Below, one piece after another: positions 25,850 to 38,300 of a DNA stretch of 64,000 bases. Source of the DNA: Prosopocoilus inquinatus (taxonomy: Eukaryota; Arthropoda; Insecta; Coleoptera; Lucanidae); assembly GCA_036172665.1 (NCBI GenBank), contig CM069873.1:43556001-43620000 (forward strand), written 5' to 3'. The notes beneath the pieces were generated by a model. It saw only the letters and a list, made by a program, of their open reading frames with translations, searched no databases and was not told where the DNA came from. Made by a program: the position numbers and the translations under genes. Within the stretch, counting starts at the first letter, position 1; each line of letters begins with the position of its first letter.

Positions 25850-28800
25850 CAGCTTCAGCTGCGTCCGAGAACTTCGTATCTCACTTCAGAGTTACTGGAG
25901 CCCATCCAAACGTCAAATAACATGATAGATGAGTAAGGATCGATTACATTCATCACAGTAACAACGCTAATACGTGTTGTTTCGTTTAAAGCTATTTCCA
26001 GCTTCTGCTGCGTCCGAAAACGTCGTATCTCACATCAGAGTTACTGGAGTCCATCGAAACGTCAAATAACATGATAGATAAGTAAGGATCGATTAGATAC
26101 ATCACAGGAACAACGCTAATACGTGTTGTTTCGTTTAAAATTATTTCCAGCTTCTGCTGCGTCCGAAAATTTCGTATCTAACATCAAAGATACTGGAGTC
26201 CATCGAAACGCCAATTAACATGATAGATGAGTAAGGATCGATTAGATACATCACAGGAACAACGCTAATGCGTGTTGTTTCGTTTAAAACTATTTCCAGC
26301 TTCTGCTGCGTCCGAAAATTTCGTATCTCACATTAGAGTTACTGGAGTCCATCGAAACGCCAATTAACATGATAGATGAGTAAGGATCGATTAGATACAT
26401 CACAGGAACAACGCTAATGCGTGTTGTTTCGTTTAAAACTATTTCCAGCTTCTGCTGCGTCCGAAAATTTCGTATCTCACATTAGAGTTACTGGAGTCCA
26501 TCGAAACGTCAAATAACATGATAGATGAGTAAGGATCGATTAGATACATCACAGGAACAACGCTAATACGTGTTGTTTCGTTTAAAACTATTTCCAGCTT
26601 CTGCTGCGTCCGAAAATTTCGTATCTCACATCAGAGTTACTGGAGTCCATCGAAACGTCAAATAACATAGTAGATAAGTAAGGATCGATTAGATACATCA
26701 CAGGAACAACGCAAATATGTGTTGTTTCATTTAAAACTATTTCCAGCTTCAGCTGCGTCCGAGAACTTCGTATCTCACAACAAAGTTACTGGAGTCCATC
26801 GAAACGCCAAATAACATGATAGATGAGTAAGGATCGATTAGATACATCACAGGAACAACGCTAATGCGTGTTGTTTCATTTAAAACTATTTCCAGCTTCA
26901 GCTGCGTCCGAGAACTTCGTATCTCACTTCAGAGTTACTGGAGCCCATCCAAACGTCAAATAACATGATAGATGAGTAAGGATCGATTACATTCATCACA
27001 GGAACAACGCTAATACGTGTTGTTTCGTTTAAAGCTATTTCCAGCTTCTGCTGCGTCCGAAAACGTCGTATCTCACATCAGAGTTACTGGAGTCCATCGA
27101 AACGTCAAATAACATGATAGATAAGTAAGGATCGATTAGATACATCACAGGAACAACGCTAATACGTGTTGTTTCGTTTAAAACTATTTCCAGCTTCTGC
27201 TGCGTCCGAAAATTTCGTATCTCACATCAGAGTTACTGGAGTCCATCGAAACGCCAAATAACATGATAGATGAGTAAGGATCGATTAGATACATCACAGG
27301 AACAACGCTAATGCGTTTTGTTTCGTTTAAAACTATTTCCAGCTTCTGCTGCGTCCGAAAATTTCGTATTTCACATTAGAGTTACTGGAGTCCATCGAAA
27401 CGTCAAATAACATGATAGATGAGTAAGGATCGATTAGATACATCACAGGAACAACGCTAATACGTGTTGTTTCATTTAAAACTATTTCCAGCTTCAGCTG
27501 CGTCCGAGAACTTCGTATCTCACATCAAAGTTACTGGAGTCCATCGAAACGCCAAATAACATGATAGATGAGTAAGGATCGATTAGATACATCACAGGAA
27601 CAACGCTGATGCGTGTTGTTTCGTTTAAAACTATTTCCAGCTTCTGCTGCGTCCGAAAATTTCGTATCTCACATTAGAGTTACTGGAGTCCATCGAAACG
27701 TCAAATAACATGATAGATGAGTAAGGATCGATTAGATACATCACAGGAACAACGCTAATACGTGTTGTTTCATTTAAAACTATTTCCAGCTTCTGCTGCG
27801 TCCGAAAACTTTGTACCTCACATTAGAGTTACTGGATTCCATCGAAACGTGAAATAGCATAGTAGCTAAGTAAGGATCGATTAGATACATCACAGGAACA
27901 ACGCTAATGCGTGTTGTTTCGTTTAAAAGTATTTCCAGCTTCTGCTGCGTCCGAGAACTTTGTATCTCACATCAGAGTTACTGGAGTCCATTCAAACGTC
28001 AAATAACATGATAGATGAGTAAGGATCGATTAAATACATCACAGGAACAACGCTAATGCGTGTTGTTTCGTTTAAAACTATTTCTAGCTTCAGCTGCGTC
28101 CGAGAACTTTGTGTCTCACATCAGAGTTACTGGAGCCCATCGAAACGCCAAATAACATGATAGATGAGTAAGGATCGATTAAATACATCACAGGAACAAC
28201 GCTAATACGTGTTGTTTCGTTTAAAACTATTTCCAGCTCCTGCTGCGTCCAAAAACTTCGTATATCACATCAGAGTTACTAGAGTCCATCGAAACGTCAA
28301 ATAACATGATAGATGAGTAAGGATCCATTAGATACATCACAGGAACAACGCTAATGCGTGTTGTTTCATTTAAAACTATTTCCAGCTTCTGCTGCGTCCG
28401 AAAACTTTGTACCTCACATCAGAGTTACTGGAGTCCATCCAAACGTCAAATAACATGATAGATGAGTAAGGATCGATTAGATATATCACAGGAACAACGC
28501 TAGTACGTGTTGTTTCATTTAAAACTATTTCCAGCTTCAGCTGCGTCCGAGAACTTCGTATCTCACATCAAAGTTTCTGGAGTCCATCGAAACGCCAAAT
28601 AACATGATAGATGAGTAAGGATCGATTAGATACATCACAGGAACAACGCTAATGCGTGTTGTTTCGTTCAAAACTATTTCCAGCTTCTGCTGCGCCCGAA
28701 AATTTCGTATCTCACATTAGAGTTACTGGAGTCCATCGAAACGTGAAATAACATAGTAGCTAAGTAACGATCGATTAGATACATCACAGGAACAACGCTA

Positions 28801-30759
28801 ATACGTGTTGTTTCGTTCAAAACTATTTCCAGCTTCTGCTGCGTCCGAGAACTTTGTATCTCACATTAGAGTTACTGGAGTCCATCGAAACGTCAAATAA
28901 CATGATAGATGAGTAAGGATCGATTAGATACATCACAGGAACAACGCTAATGCGTGTTGTTTCGTTCAAAACTATTTCCAGCTTCTGCTGCGCCCGAAAA
29001 TTTCGTATCTCACATCAGAGTTACTGGAGTCCATCCAAACGTCAAATAACATGATAGATGAGTAAGGATCGATTAGATACATCACAGGAACAACGCTAAT
29101 ACGTGTTGTTTCGTTCAAAACTATTTCCAGCTTCTGCTGCGTCCGAGAACATTGTATCTCACATCAGAGTTACTGGAGTCCATCCAAACGTCAAATAACA
29201 TGATAGATGAGTAAGGATCGATTAGATACATCACAGGAACAACGTTAATACGTGTTATTTCATTTAAAACTATTTCCAGCTTCAGCTGCCTCCGAGAACT
29301 TCGTATCTCACATCAAAGTTTCTGGAGTCCATCGAAACGCCAAATAACATGATAGATGAGTAAGGATCGATTAGATACATCACAGGAACAACGCTAATGC
29401 GTGTTGTTTCGTTTAAAACTATTTCCAGCTCCTGCTGCGTCCAAAAACTTCGTATATCACATCAGAGTTACTAGAGTCCATCGAAACGTCAAATAACATG
29501 ATAGATGAGTAAGGATTCATTAGATACATCACAGGAACAACGCTAATGCGTGTTGTTTCATTTAAAACTATTTCCAGCTTCTGCTGCGTCCGAAATCTTT
29601 GTACCTCACATCAGAGTTACTGGAGTCCATCCAAACGTCAAATAACATGATAGATGAGTAAGGATCGATTAGATATATCACAGGAACAACGCTAGTACGT
29701 GTTGTTTCATTTAAAACTATTTCCAGCTTCAGCTGCGTCCGAGAACTTCGAATCTCACTTCAGAGTTACTGGAGCCCATCCAAACGTCAAATAACATGAT
29801 AGATGAGTAAGGATCGATTACATACATCACAGGAACAACGCTAGTGCGTGTTGTTTCGTTTAAAACTATTTCCAGCTTCTGCTGCGTCCGAAAATTTCGT
29901 ATCTAACATCAAAGTTACTGGAGTCCATCGAAACGCCAAATAACATGATAGATGAGTAAGGATCGATTAGATACATCACAGGAACAACGCTAATACGTGT
30001 TGCTTCGTTTAAAACTATTTCCAGCTTCTGCTGCGTCCGAAAATTTCGTATCTCACATTAGAGTTACTGGAGTCCATCGAAACGTCAAATAAGATGATAG
30101 ATGAGTAAGGATCGATTAGATACATCACAGGAACAACGCTAATGCGTGTTGTTTCGTTTAAAACTATTTCTAGCTTCTGCTGCGTCCGAAAATTTCGTAT
30201 CTCACATTAGAGTTACTGGAGTCCATCGAAACGTCAAATAACATGATAGATGAGTAAGGATCGATTAGATACATCACAGGAACAACGCTAATGCGTGTTG
30301 TTTCGTTTAAAACTATTTCCAGCTTCTGCTGCGTCCGAAAATTTCGTATCTCACATCAGAGTTACTGGAGTTCATCGAAACGTCAAACAACATAGTAGAT
30401 AAGTAAGGATCGATTAGATACATCACAGGAACAACGCTAATACGTGTTGTTTCATTTAAAACTATTTCCAGCTTCAGCTGCGTCCGAGAACTTCGTATCT
30501 CACAACAAAGTTACTGGAGTCCATCGAAACGCCAAATAACATGATAGATGAGTAAGGATCGATTAGATACATCACAGGAACAACGCTAATGCGTGTTGTT
30601 TCGTTTAAAACTATTTCCAGCTTCTGCTGCGTCCGAAAATTTCGTATCTCACATTAGAGTTACTGGAGTCCATCGAAACGTCAAATAACATGATAGATGG
30701 GTAAGGATCGATCAGATACATCATAGGAACAACGCTAATGCGTGTTGTTTCGTTTAAAA
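25850..30759 (+). repeat. Left part of the right domain; first signature trimers and a donor-like segment
   Basis: The right-domain signature first appears here. A unit with ctcacttcagagttactggagcccatcc is followed by one reading gattacattcatc with tttaaagctatttcc and gaaaacgtcg. The gattacattc sites are at 25,943 and 26,986 (7 units apart). A near form, gattacatacatc, lies at 29,819. The stretch 27,820-29,770 holds a rarer set: ctggattccatcg, gtgaaatagcatag, tttaaaagtatttcc, gtgtctcac, gctagtacgtg, gttaatacgtgttatttc, agctgcctccg, and gaaatctttgtacctc. The same set is found again between 54.3 and 61.0 kb. Everything else is ordinary units. Confidence 0.83.
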
Positions 30760-31417
30760 CTATTTCCAGCTTCTGCTGCGTCCGAAAATTTCGTATCTCA
30801 CATTAGAGTTACTGTAGTCCATCGAAACGTCAAATAACATGATAGATGAGTAAGGATCGATTAGATACATCACAGGAACAACGCTAATGCGTGTTGTTTC
30901 GTTTAAAACTATTTCGAGCTTCTGCTGCGTCCGAAAATTTCGTATCTCACATCAGAGTTACTGGAGTCCATCGAAACGTCAAATAACATAGTAGATAAGT
31001 AAGGATCGATTAGATACATCACAGGAACAACGCTAATACGTGTTGTTTCATTTAAAACTATTTCCAGCTTCAGCTGCGTCCGAGAACTTCGTATCTCACA
31101 ACAAAGTTACTGGAGTCCATCGAAACGCCAAATAACATGATAGATGAGTAAGGATCGATTAGATACATCACAGGAACAACGCTAATGCGTGTTGTTTCAT
31201 TTAAAACTATTTCCAGCTTCAGCTGCGTCCGAGAACTTCGTATCTCACTTCAGAGTTACTGGAGCCCATCCAAACGTCAAATAACATGATAGATGAGTAA
31301 GGATCGATTACATTCATCACAGGAACAACGCTAATAAGTGTTGTTTCGTTTAAAACTATTTCCAGCTTCTGCTGCGTCCGAAAATTTCGTATCTCACATT
31401 AGAGTTACTGGAGTCCA

Positions 31418-31566
31418 TCGAAACGTCAAATAACATGATAGATGAGTAAGGATCGATTAGATACATCACAGGAACAACGCTAATGCGTGTTGTTTCGTTT
31501 AAAACTATTTCCAGCTTCTGCTGCGTCCGAAAATTTCGTATCTCACATTAGAGTTACTGGAGTCCA
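31418..31566 (+). repeat. Representative consensus-like 149-bp monomer
   Basis: This unit carries the commonest state at most variable positions, so it serves as a reference. Its composition is A47 C29 G29 T44 (38.9% GC) with nine CpG. Landmarks by unit position: aaacgtcaaataac 4-17; a GAT-rich stretch 20-45 with five GAT triplets; ATCGAT 35-40; aacaac 56-61 and gttgtt 72-77 (dyad); tttaaaac 81-88; ctgctgcgtccg 101-112; gtatctcaca 121-130; GAGTC 143-147. The main variable sites are position 3 (g/c/a), 9 (t/c), 26-28 (gag/aag), 43-47 (gatac/cattc), 68 (g/a), 80 (g/a), 83 (t/c), 87 (a/g), 99-102 (ttct/tcct/ttca), 112-120 and 131-135. The choice of first base is arbitrary for a tandem repeat. 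Confidence 0.95.
31473..31494. repeat. Short dyad inside the monomer, shown in the reference unit
   Basis: The arms aacaac and gttgtt are perfect 6-bp complements separated by a 10-nt centre that reads gctaatgcgt or gctaatacgt. Extending one base inwards fails. Extending two bases outwards pairs 7 of 8 positions (ggaacaac with gttgtttc). The dyad recurs in nearly every unit, giving more than 400 potential small hairpins or symmetric protein sites at 149-bp spacing. Occasional units break it, for example caggaaaaacg near 2,881 and 11,665. Whether it is functional cannot be told from sequence. Confidence 0.6.
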
Positions 31567-34500
31567 TCGAAACGTCAAATAACATGATAGATGAGTAAGG
31601 ATCGATTAGATACATCACAGGAACAACGCTAATGCGTGTTGTTTCGTTTAAAACTATTTCCAGCTTCTGCTGCGTCCGAAAATTTCGTATCTCACATCAG
31701 AGTTACTGGAGTCCATCGAAACGTCAAATAACATGATAGATGAGTAAGGATCGATTAGATACATCACAGGAACAACGCTAATGCGTGTTGTTTCATTTAA
31801 AACTATTTCCAGCTTCAGCTGCGTCCGAGAACTTCGTATCTCACTTCAGAGTTACTGGAGCACATCCAAACGTCAAATAACATGATAGATGAGTAAGGAT
31901 CGATTACATTCATCACAGTAACAACGCTAATACGTGTTGTTTCGTTTAAAGCTATTTCCAGCTTCTGCTGCGTCCGAAAATTTCGTATCTCACATTAGAG
32001 TTACTGGAGTCCATCGAAACGTCAAATAACATGATAGATAAGTAAGGATCGATTAGATACATCACAGGAACAACGCTAATACGTGTTGTTTCGTTTAAAA
32101 TTATTTCCAGCTTCTGCTGCGTCCGAAAATTTCGTATCTAACATCAAAGATACTGGAGTCCATCGAAACGTCAAATAACATGATAGATGAGTAAGGATCG
32201 ATTAGATACATCACAGGAACAACGCTAATGCGTGTTGTTTCGTTTAAAACTATTTCCAGCTTCTGCTGCGACCGAAAATTTCGTATCTCACATTAGAGTT
32301 ACTGGAGTCCATCGAAACGTCAAATAACATGATAGATGAGTAAGGATCGATTAGATACATCACAGGAACAACGCTAATACGTGTTGTTTCGTTTAAAACT
32401 ATTTCCAGCTTCTGCTGCGTCCGAAAATTTCGTATCTCACATTAGAGTTACTGGAGTCCATCGAAACGTCAAATAACATGATAGATGAGTAAGGATCGAT
32501 TAGATACATCACAGGAACAACGCTAATGCGTGTTGTTTCGTTTAAAACTATTTCGAGCTTCAGCTGCGTCCGAAAATTTCGTATCTCACATCAGAGTTAC
32601 TGGAGTCCATCGAAACGTCAAATAACATAGTAGATAAGTAAGGATCGATTAGATACATCACAGGAACAACGCTAATACGTGTTGTTTCATTTAAAACTAT
32701 TTCCAGCTTCAGCTGCGTCCGAGAACTTCGTATCTCACAACAAAGTTACTGGAGTCCATCGAAACGCCAAATAACATGATAGATGAGTAAGGATCGATTA
32801 GATACATCACAGGAACAACGCTAATGCGTGTTGTTTCGTTTAAAACTATTTCCAGCTTCTGCTGCGTCCGAAAATTTCGTATCTCACATTAGAGTTACTG
32901 GAGTCCATCGAAACGTCAAGTAACATGATAGATGAGTAAGGATCGATTAGATACATCATAGGAACAACGCTAATGCGTGTTGTTTCGTTTAAAACTATTT
33001 CCAGCTTCTGCTGCGTCCGAAAATTTCGTATCTCACATTAGAGTTACTGGAGTCCATCGAAACGTCAAATAAAATGATAGATAAATAAGGATCGATTAGA
33101 TACATCACAGGAACAACGCTAATACGTGTTGTTTCGTTTAAAACTATTTCCAGCTCCTGCTGCGTCCAAAAACTTCGTATCTCAGATCAAAGTTACTAGA
33201 GTCCATCGAAACGTCAAATAACATGATAGATGAGTAAGGGTCGATTAGATACATCACAGGAACAACGCTAATGCGTGTTGTTTCGTTTAAAACTATTTCC
33301 AGCTTCTGCTGCGTCCGAAAATTTCGTATCTCACATTAGAGTTACTGGAGTCCATCGAAACGTCAAATAACATGATAGATGGGTAAGGATCGATCAGATA
33401 CATCATAGGAACAACGCTAATGCGTGTTGTTTCGTTTAAAACTATTTCCAGCTTCTGCTGCGTCCGAAAATTTCGTATCTCACATTAGAGTTACTGTAGT
33501 CCATCGAAACGTCAAATAACATGATAGATGAGTAAGGATCGATTAGATACATCACAGGAACAACGCTAGTGCGTGTTGTTTCGTTTAAAACTATTTCCAG
33601 CTTCTGCTGCGTCCGAAAATTTCGTATCTCACATCAGAGTTACTGGAGTCCATCGAAACGTCAAATAACATGATAGATGAGTAAGGATCGATTAGATACA
33701 TCACAGGAACAACGCTAATGCGTGTTGTTTCATTTAAAACTATTTCCAGCTTCAGCTGCGTCCGAGAACTTCGTATCTCACTTCAGAGTTACTGGAGCCC
33801 ATCCAAACGTCAAATAACATGATAGATGAGTAAGGATCGATTACATTCATCACAGTAACAACGCTAATACGTGATGTTTCGTTTAAAGCTATTTCCAGCT
33901 TCTGCTCCGACCGAAAACGTCGTATCTCACATCAGAGTTACTGGAGTCCATCGAAACGTCAAATAACATGATAGATAAGTAAGGATCGATTAGATACATC
34001 ACAGGAACAACGCTAATACGTGTTGTTTCGTTTAAAATTATTTCCAGCTTCTGCTGCGTCCGAAAATTTCGTATCTAACATCAAAGATACTGGAGTCCAT
34101 CGAAACGCCAAATAACATGATAGATGAGTAAGGATCGATTAGATACATCACAGGAACAACGCTAATGCGTGTTGTTTCGTTTAAAACTATTTCCAGCTTC
34201 TGCTGCGTCCGAAAATTTCGTATCTCACATTAGAGTTACTGGAGTCCATCGAAACGTCAAATAACATGATAGATGAGTAAGGATCGATTAGATACATCAC
34301 AGGAACAACGCTAATGCGTGTTGTTTCGTTTAAAACTATTTCCAGCTTCTGCTGCGTCCGAAAATTTCGTATCTCACATTAGAGTTACTGGAGTCCATCG
34401 AAACGTCAAATAACATGATAGATGAGTAAGGATCGATTAGATACATCACAGGAACAACGCTAATGCGTGTTGTTTCGTTTAAAACTATTTCGAGCTTCTG

Positions 34501-35378
34501 CTGCGTCCGAAAATTTCGTATCTCACATCAGAGTTACTGGAGTCCATCGAAACGTCAAATAACATAGTAGATAAGTAAGGATCGATTAGATACATCACAG
34601 GAACAACGCTAATACGTGTTGTTTCATTTAAAACTATTTCCAGCTTCAGCTGCGTCCGAGAACTTCGTATCTCACTTCAGAGTTACTGGAGCCCATCCAA
34701 ACGTCAAATAACATGATAGATGAGTAAGGATCGATTACATTCATCACAGGAACAACGCTAATACGTGTTGTTTCGTTTAAAGCTATTTCCAGCTTCTGCT
34801 GCGTCCGAAAACGTCGTATCTCACATCAGAGTTACTGGAGTCCATCGAAACGTCAAATAACATGATAGATAAGTAAGGATCGATTAGATACATCACAGGA
34901 ACAACGCTAATACGTGTTGTTTCGTTTAAAACTATTTCCAGCTTCTGCTGCGTCCGAAAATTTCGTATCTCACATCAGAGTTACTGGAGTCCATCGAAAC
35001 GCCAAATAACATGATAGATGAGTAAGGATCGATTAGATACATCACAGGAACAACGCTAATGCGTTCTGTTTCGTTTAAAACTATTTCCAGCTTCTGCTGT
35101 GTCCGAAAATTTCGTATTTCACATTAGAGATACTGGAGTCCATCGAAACGTCAAATAACATGATGGATGAGTAAGGATCGATTAGATACATCACAGGAAC
35201 AACGCTAATACGTGTTGTTTCATTTAAAACTATTTCCAGCTTCAGCTGCGTCCGAGAACTTCGTATCTCACATCAAAGTTACTGGAGTCCATCGAAACGC
35301 CAAATAACATGATAGATGAGTAAGGATCGATTAGATACATCACAGGAACAACGCTAATGCGTGTTGTTTCGTTTAAAA

Positions 35379-38300
35379 CTATTTCCAGCTTCTGCTGCGT
35401 CCGAAAATTTCGTATCTCACATTAGAGTTACTGTAGTCCATCGAAACGTCAAATAACATGATAGATGAGTAAGGATCGATTAGATACATCACAGGAACAA
35501 CGCTAATGCGTGTTGTTTCGTTTAAAACTATTTCGAGCTTCTGCTGCGTCCGAAAATTTCGTATCTCACATCAGAGTTACTGGAGTCCATCGAAACGTCA
35601 AATAACATAGTAGATAAGTAAGGATCGATTAGATACATCACAGGAACAACGCTAATACGTGTTGTTTCATTTAAAACTATTTCCAGCTTCAGCTGCGTCC
35701 GAGAACTTCGTATCTCACAACAAAGTTACTGGAGTCCATCGAAACGCCAAATAACATGATAGATGAGTAAGGATCGATTAGATACATCACAGGAACAACG
35801 CTAATGCGTGTTGTTTCATTTAAAACTATTTCCAGCTTCAGCTGCGTCCGAGAACTTCGTATCTCACTTCAGAGTTACTGGAGCCCATCCAAACGTCAAA
35901 TAACATGATAGATGAGTAAGGATCGATTACATTCATCACAGGAACAACGCTAATACGTGTTGTTTCGTTTAAAACTATTTCCAGCTTCTGCTGCGTCCGA
36001 AAATTTCGTATCTCACATTAGAGTTACTGGAGTCCATCGAAACGTCAAATAACATGATAGATGAGTAAGGATCGATTAGATACATCACAGGAACAACGCT
36101 AATGCGTGTTGTTTCGTTTAAAACTATTTCCAGCTTCTGCTGCGTCCGAAAATTTCGTATCTCACATTAGAGTTACTGGAGTCCATCGAAACGTCAAATA
36201 ACATGATAGATGAGTAAGGATCGATTAGATACATCACAGGAACAACGCTAATGCGTGTTGTTTCGTTTAAAACTATTTCCAGCTTCTGCTGCGTCCGAAA
36301 ATTTCGTATCTCACATCAGAGTTACTGGAGTCCATCGAAACGTCAAATAACATGATAGATGAGTAAGGATCGATTAGATACATCACAGGAACAACGCTAA
36401 TGCGTGTTGTTTCATTTAAAACTATTTCCAGCTTCAGCTGCGTCCGAGAACTTCGTATCTCACTTCAGAGTTACTGGAGCACATCCAAACGTCAAATAAC
36501 ATGATAGATGAGTAAGGATCGATTACATTCATCACAGTAACAACGCTAATACGTGTTGTTTCGTTTAAAGCTATTTCCAGCTTCTGCTGCGTCCGAAAAC
36601 GTCGTATCTCACATCAGAGTTACTGGAGTCCATCGAAACGTCAAATAACATGATAGATAAGTAAGGATCGATTAGATACATCACAGGAACAACGCTAATA
36701 CGTGTTGTTTCGTTTAAAATTATTTCCAGCTTCTGCTGCGTCCGAAAATTTCGTATCTAACATCAAAGATACTGGAGTCCATCGAAACGTCAAATAACAT
36801 GATAGATGAGTAAGGATCGATTAGATACATCACAGGAACAACGCTAATGCGTGTTGTTTCGTTTAAAACTATTTCCAGCTTCTGCTGCGACCGAAAATTT
36901 CGTATCTCACATTAGAGTTACTGGAGTCCATCGAAACGTCAAATAACATGATAGATGAGTAAGGATCGATTAGATACATCACAGGAACAACGCTAATACG
37001 TGTTGTTTCGTTTAAAACTATTTCCAGCTTCTGCTGCGTCCGAAAATTTCGTATCTCACATTAGAGTTACTGGAGTCCATCGAAACGTCAAATAACATGA
37101 TAGATGAGTAAGGATCGATTAGATACATCACAGGAACAACGCTAATGCGTGTTGTTTCGTTTAAAACTATTTCGAGCTTCTGCTGCGTCCGAAAATTTCG
37201 TATCTCACATCAGAGTTACTGGAGTCCATCGAAACGTCAAATAACATAGTAGATAAGTAAGGATCGATTAGATACATCACAGGAACAACGCTAATACGTG
37301 TTGTTTCATTTAAAACTATTTCCAGCTTCAGCTGCGTCCGAGAACTTCGTATCTCACAACAAAGTTACTGGAGTCCATCGAAACGCCAAATAACATGATA
37401 GATGAGTAAGGATCGATTAGATACATCACAGGAACAACGCTAATGCGTGTTGTTTCGTTTAAAACTATTTCCAGCTTCTGCTGCGTCCGAAAATTTCGTA
37501 TCTCACATTAGAGTTACTGGAGTCCATCGAAACGTCAAGTAACATGATAGATGAGTAAGGATCGATTAGATACATCATAGGAACAACGCTAATGCGTGTT
37601 GTTTCGTTTAAAACTATTTCCAGCTTCTGCTGCGTCCGAAAATTTCGTATCTCACATTAGAGTTACTGGAGTCCATCGAAACGTCAAATAAAATGATAGA
37701 TAAATGAGGATCGATTAGATACATCACAGGAACAACGCTAATACGTGTTGTTTCGTTTAAAACTATTTCCAGCTCCTGCTGCGTCCAAAAACTTCGTATC
37801 TCAGATCAAAGTTACTAGAGTCCATCGAAACGTCAAATAACATGATAGATGAGTAAGGGTCGATTAGATACATCACAGGAACAACGCTAATGCGTGTTGT
37901 TTCGTTTAAAACTATTTCCAGCTTCTGCTGCGTCCGAAAATTTCGTATCTCACATTAGAGTTACTGGAGTCCATCGAAACGTCAAATAACATGATAGATG
38001 GGTAAGGATCGATCAGATACATCATAGGAACAACGCTAATGCGTGTTGTTTCGTTTAAAACTATTTCCAGCTTCTGCTGCGTCCGAAAATTTCGTATCTC
38101 ACATTAGAGTTACTGTAGTCCATCGAAACGTCAAATAACATGATAGATGAGTAAGGATCGATTAGATACATCACAGGAACAACGCTAGTGCGTGTTGTTT
38201 CGTTTAAAACTATTTCCAGCTTCTGCTGCGTCCGAAAATTTCGTATCTCACATCAGAGTTACTGGAGTCCATCGAAACGTCAAATAACATGATAGATGAG

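Larger units (their letters stand above)
30760..35378 (+). repeat. 31-monomer higher-order repeat, copy 1 (4,619 bp)
   Basis: The block of 31 units is followed immediately by a second copy at exactly 4,619 bp (31 x 149). Marker pairs at that offset: actgtagtcc 30,811/35,430; ggagcacatcc 31,857/36,476; gatgggtaagg 33,378/37,997; tctgctccga 33,901/38,520; gcgttctgtt 35,061/39,680. Differences I could see are few: aagtg for acgtg near 31,336, a three-base cluster near 31,980-32,000, cttcagctg near 32,560, gtgatgtttcg near 33,873, against aaatgagg near 37,703 and aggtac near 39,507 in copy 2. That is roughly 99.8% identity. The left limit is fixed by the unit at 30,696 (gatggg), whose counterpart at +4,619 reads gatgag. 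Confidence 0.92.

Noticed and set aside
31498..31515. CENP-B box-like motif around tttcgtttaaaacta
   Set aside because: The TTCG----A part fits the CENP-B core pattern, but the required CGGG half is replaced by ctat, and no unit seen restores it. The minus strand has no match either.
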